From Sipunculus nudus (lineage: Eukaryota > Annelida > Sipuncula > Golfingiida > Sipunculidae): a DNA stretch of 64,000 nucleotides. Location of the stretch: positions 51,598,714 through 51,662,713 of the forward strand of contig CM049320.1 of assembly GCA_026874595.1 (NCBI GenBank), read 5' to 3'. The position numbers and the translations under genes are program-made. The notes under the pieces were generated by a model. The model had not been told where the DNA came from. It was given only the letters and a program-made list of their open reading frames with translations, and made no database searches. Positions 62,601 to 64,000 of the stretch are shown one piece after another. The stretch's first letter is position 1. Each line of letters starts with the position of its first letter.

Positions 62601-63901
62601 GCATCTCGGGAGCACCAGCCTCTGGCGGCAGCCCTTACTTTCCTAAGTCGATTCAAAGTCTCCGTCTTGCTCATAACTTTATTGTTTCAACTCAAACCCA
62701 CTTTACAACGATAAAACAGGATATATTCCCACGTCTGATAGGCACAAAATATTGGGGACCAAGCTGACAAGCCCAACTTAGCAAGTGTAAAAGTCAATAA
62801 ATCACGGGGCCAACTACGATATAAAACACACTTAAAACAATATTTTTTCTGACTTCAATGCAACAGACCATAAGATAGAGAAATCATAACATAATTAAAG
62901 TGCGCATAGGCAGACCGTACTCGCGACGATGGTCACATCATACCTGCGCCAATACCTAACAAATAACAGCGTAAACGGCAGCCATCGCTAACATACGTTT
63001 ACCCCCTGAGACTTGGAACTTGGTATGGTTAACCAATGAAACAAAAAAAAAAATCGGATTATTTTCCTCTTTTCTGTCCTTCTTTCATCATCCATGACGA
63101 AAACAGAAATCCAGGAGACGAAAATAGAAGTGACCAAAATGATCTGGTTTTAAGCAAGCTTAAATGCCGGCATGCGGCGCAGGGTGAAAATTAATGTTAC
63201 GGGAAATAAAATAATACCGGACGATAATTTGATTTATCAACAGTGCACTAACTAAAGGGCGTTTGCTGCCATCTTGCAACTGAATCTATAACTAGCTCAT
63301 TTGGGCGTAAAGCACCATGCAATGAATTAGTTGAGTAAGTCAACTGACGGCTAGTAATAATAAGTGTTGTAGCCTAAAAAAATAAAAATAAATATGAAAT
63401 GAAAATATTAAACAACTCTAATTACATATTACTTCCTCCTTTAATAGGGGGCTAGAGTATTGCCATAACAACTGTATATATGTATATCTATCTGATCTGT
63501 CTATCTCTTTGTCCGGGCCAGTGAATGAAACTTCCACTTGTACATCTTAAACAAGACAGAAAGCTGCAACATCTTGTCCGTCTTTGGGAATAATCCGATA
63601 TCTAGATTTTGGAATTAACTGGGTATAAAAATATAAATTTGTAGTTCACACTTCATTCACCAGATGGCAGCAAGCTGAACGTCTGCCCTCTCTAATTGAC
63701 GTATCTTGCTGCTGTTTCAGACTTACAACACAGACCAGACAGTCCCAGACTCTGCTGGTACAGCCACAGCTATGCTGGCGGGAGTGAAGACTCGCGCTGG
63801 AACCCTGGGGGTCACCGATAAAGTGGTCCGGGGGAACTGTTCCGGGACGCTGGAGGAAGCAAACAAACTCAAGTCAATCCTCAAACACTCACAGGACGAA
63901 G
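54870..63901 (+). CDS. ALP: ALP-C: alkaline phosphatase, tissue-nonspecific-like, 5' three exons (partial)
   Basis: The N-terminal 180 residues of a third alkaline phosphatase, with exons 54870-54930, 60662-60960 and 63721-63901. The ATG at 54870 has A at -3 and G at +4, and opens the signal peptide MDILKALMLVAAAVTLTFGD. Exon 2 carries NLNKDWFRMGQ and [15 protein letters not shown], with the metal Asp near residue 81. Exon 3 carries [11 protein letters not shown], with the nucleophile Ser near 131. Intron phases (1 then 0) match ALP-B. Residues 23-50 are longer than in ALP-B and contain a basic L-T-K-R-S site. The gene continues past base 64000. Confidence 0.95.
55020..55118. repeat. CTGT/CT-rich microsatellite
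   Basis: Imperfect TCTG and TC repeats with a (TG)n core. Confidence 0.85.
55380..55720. repeat. 340-bp CT/CTGT polypyrimidine tract
   Basis: An almost uninterrupted plus-strand pyrimidine-rich tract made of (CT)n ends and an imperfect CTGT-rich middle. Long Ser/Leu and Arg/Glu open frames on the two strands are by-products. Confidence 0.95.
56730..56850. repeat. Decayed fragment of the TTAA-ended element family
   Basis: Contains 'gaaaggtcactagtggcaaa' and 'ctgctgccgccagatg', resembling internal landmarks of the element at 13972. Confidence 0.35.
56966..57438. mobile_element. 473-bp TTAA-flanked MITE-like element, copy 3 (best ends)
   Basis: Starts 'ttaaaggtgcccaataac' and ends 'gattgggcccctttaa'. 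The ends are inverted repeats of about 15 bp including TTAA. TTAA targets are typical of piggyBac-type transposition, but the class is not proven. No transposase. Confidence 0.7.
58120..58460 (+). repeat. AGCTCAGC-family repeat fragment, copy 3
   Basis: One body unit ('ccttggaaacctgaaataag', 'ggtggcgccacttgc') followed by a CCGTCGTCC head-like part. Confidence 0.65.
59561..59622. repeat. (AT)n microsatellite
   Basis: About 30 AT units. Confidence 0.95.
59640..59760 (+). repeat. AGCTCAGC-family repeat head, copy 4
   Basis: 'agctcagttgactataagtc' followed by CCGTCCGTC runs; the body is missing. Confidence 0.6.
60662..60960 (+). CDS. ALP: ALP-C exon 2, first metal-binding Asp
   Basis: 299 nt from YHPVKERLHSK to FPNVAVSK, phase 0, donor gtgagt. 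The acceptor is gtactcag. [20 protein letters not shown] is shared nearly word for word with ALP-B. Confidence 0.95.
62100..62335 (-). pseudogene. BEL/Pao integrase C-terminal domain (DUF5641-like) remnant
   Basis: Encodes IVLIREDNAPRTKWPIGLV followed by VFRGIDWAMRIAELKMSKG and LTRPIQRLQDLE. The pattern V-L-I-R-E-D-N-x-P-R-x-x-W-P-x-G and the closing R-P-I-Q-R-L are hallmarks of the C-terminal domain of BEL/Pao polyproteins. Confidence 0.75.
62486..62674 (-). pseudogene. BEL/Pao Gag N-terminal remnant
   Basis: ATG at 62674 opens MSKTETLNRLRKVRAAARGW and later reads DESDKRLAALDEAPPS before a stop. One in-frame TAG interrupts it. The L-x-x-L-x-x-x-R-A-x-x-R start and the K-R-L-A-A-L-D-E-A segment resemble BEL/Pao Gag starts. 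It is followed almost directly by the integrase end, so the middle of the element has been deleted. Confidence 0.55.
63721..63901 (+). CDS. ALP: ALP-C exon 3, nucleophile serine
   Basis: 181 nt from [17 protein letters not shown] to LKHSQDE plus one base, donor gtgaga. The acceptor is gctgtttcag. The exon is two codons longer than ALP-B exon 3. Confidence 0.96.
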
Positions 63902-64000
63902 GTGAGATTATTTAAGGGCCCAGTATACTGGCCGTCCTTCAATTAGTCGCCTTTTCATACAAAATAAAACCAATTTAAAACGATTTATTAAAATGAAGTC

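Larger units (their letters stand above)
61386..63015 (-). mobile_element. Collapsed BEL/Pao LTR retrotransposon in ALP-C intron 2
   Basis: Two diverged direct repeats, about 61386-61690 and 62748-63010, share blocks such as 'gccaactaagac'/'gccaactacgat', 'acc-gta-ccgtg-caata' and 'aacc/gcagccatcgc-aacat'. They are read as LTRs. Between them, in antisense to ALP-C, lie a Gag N-terminus and an integrase C-terminal domain with everything between them missing. Confidence 0.65.

Overview
This window is eukaryotic, almost certainly from a marine invertebrate. The bivalve mollusc or related lophotrochozoan placement is inference. It is AT-rich and intron-rich, has no operons, and carries long (AT)n, (CT)n and TAY-type triplet microsatellites. 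It also carries invertebrate-type interspersed repeats, including a tandem family whose head reads roughly AGCTCAGCTGACTGAAAGTC. No ribosomal RNA or CRISPR array was seen, and no intact tRNA gene. Coding density is very low: the only genes I can support are three members of the metazoan alkaline phosphatase family. Between and inside them lie retroelement relics, MITE-like elements, SINEs and satellites. Layout: (1) 650-7858 plus strand holds the last six coding exons of ALP-A; its 5' exons lie before base 1. (2) 7859-20473 is intergenic. It contains a tandem and inverted repeat cluster with hammerhead-ribozyme-like folds (8560-9660), a decayed Ty3/gypsy-type Gag (about 11580-12599), several MITE-like repeats and minisatellites. 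(3) 20474-35693 minus strand is a complete ten-exon ALP-B with start, signal peptide, all expected metal and active-site residues and stop. It has a one-base frameshift in exon 5, no hydrophobic GPI tail, and a 45-bp minisatellite that has copied its exon 8 splice acceptor. (4) 35694-54869 is a 19-kb intergenic stretch of microsatellites and repeats. (5) 54870-63901 plus strand gives the first three coding exons of ALP-C, which runs off the right edge; its second intron holds a collapsed BEL/Pao retroelement in antisense. How the genes relate: the three ALP genes share intron positions and phases. Two matched internal exons of ALP-A and ALP-B have identical lengths (112 and 192 nt). This points to local duplication with inversion: A and B are tail-to-tail, B and C are head-to-head. 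They encode secretory-pathway, metal-dependent phosphomonoesterases. ALP-A has a C-terminal hydrophobic tail, suggesting membrane or GPI anchoring; ALP-B lacks one and would be secreted if functional. All exon borders were read by eye from GT/AG sites and reading frame; no RNA evidence was available.
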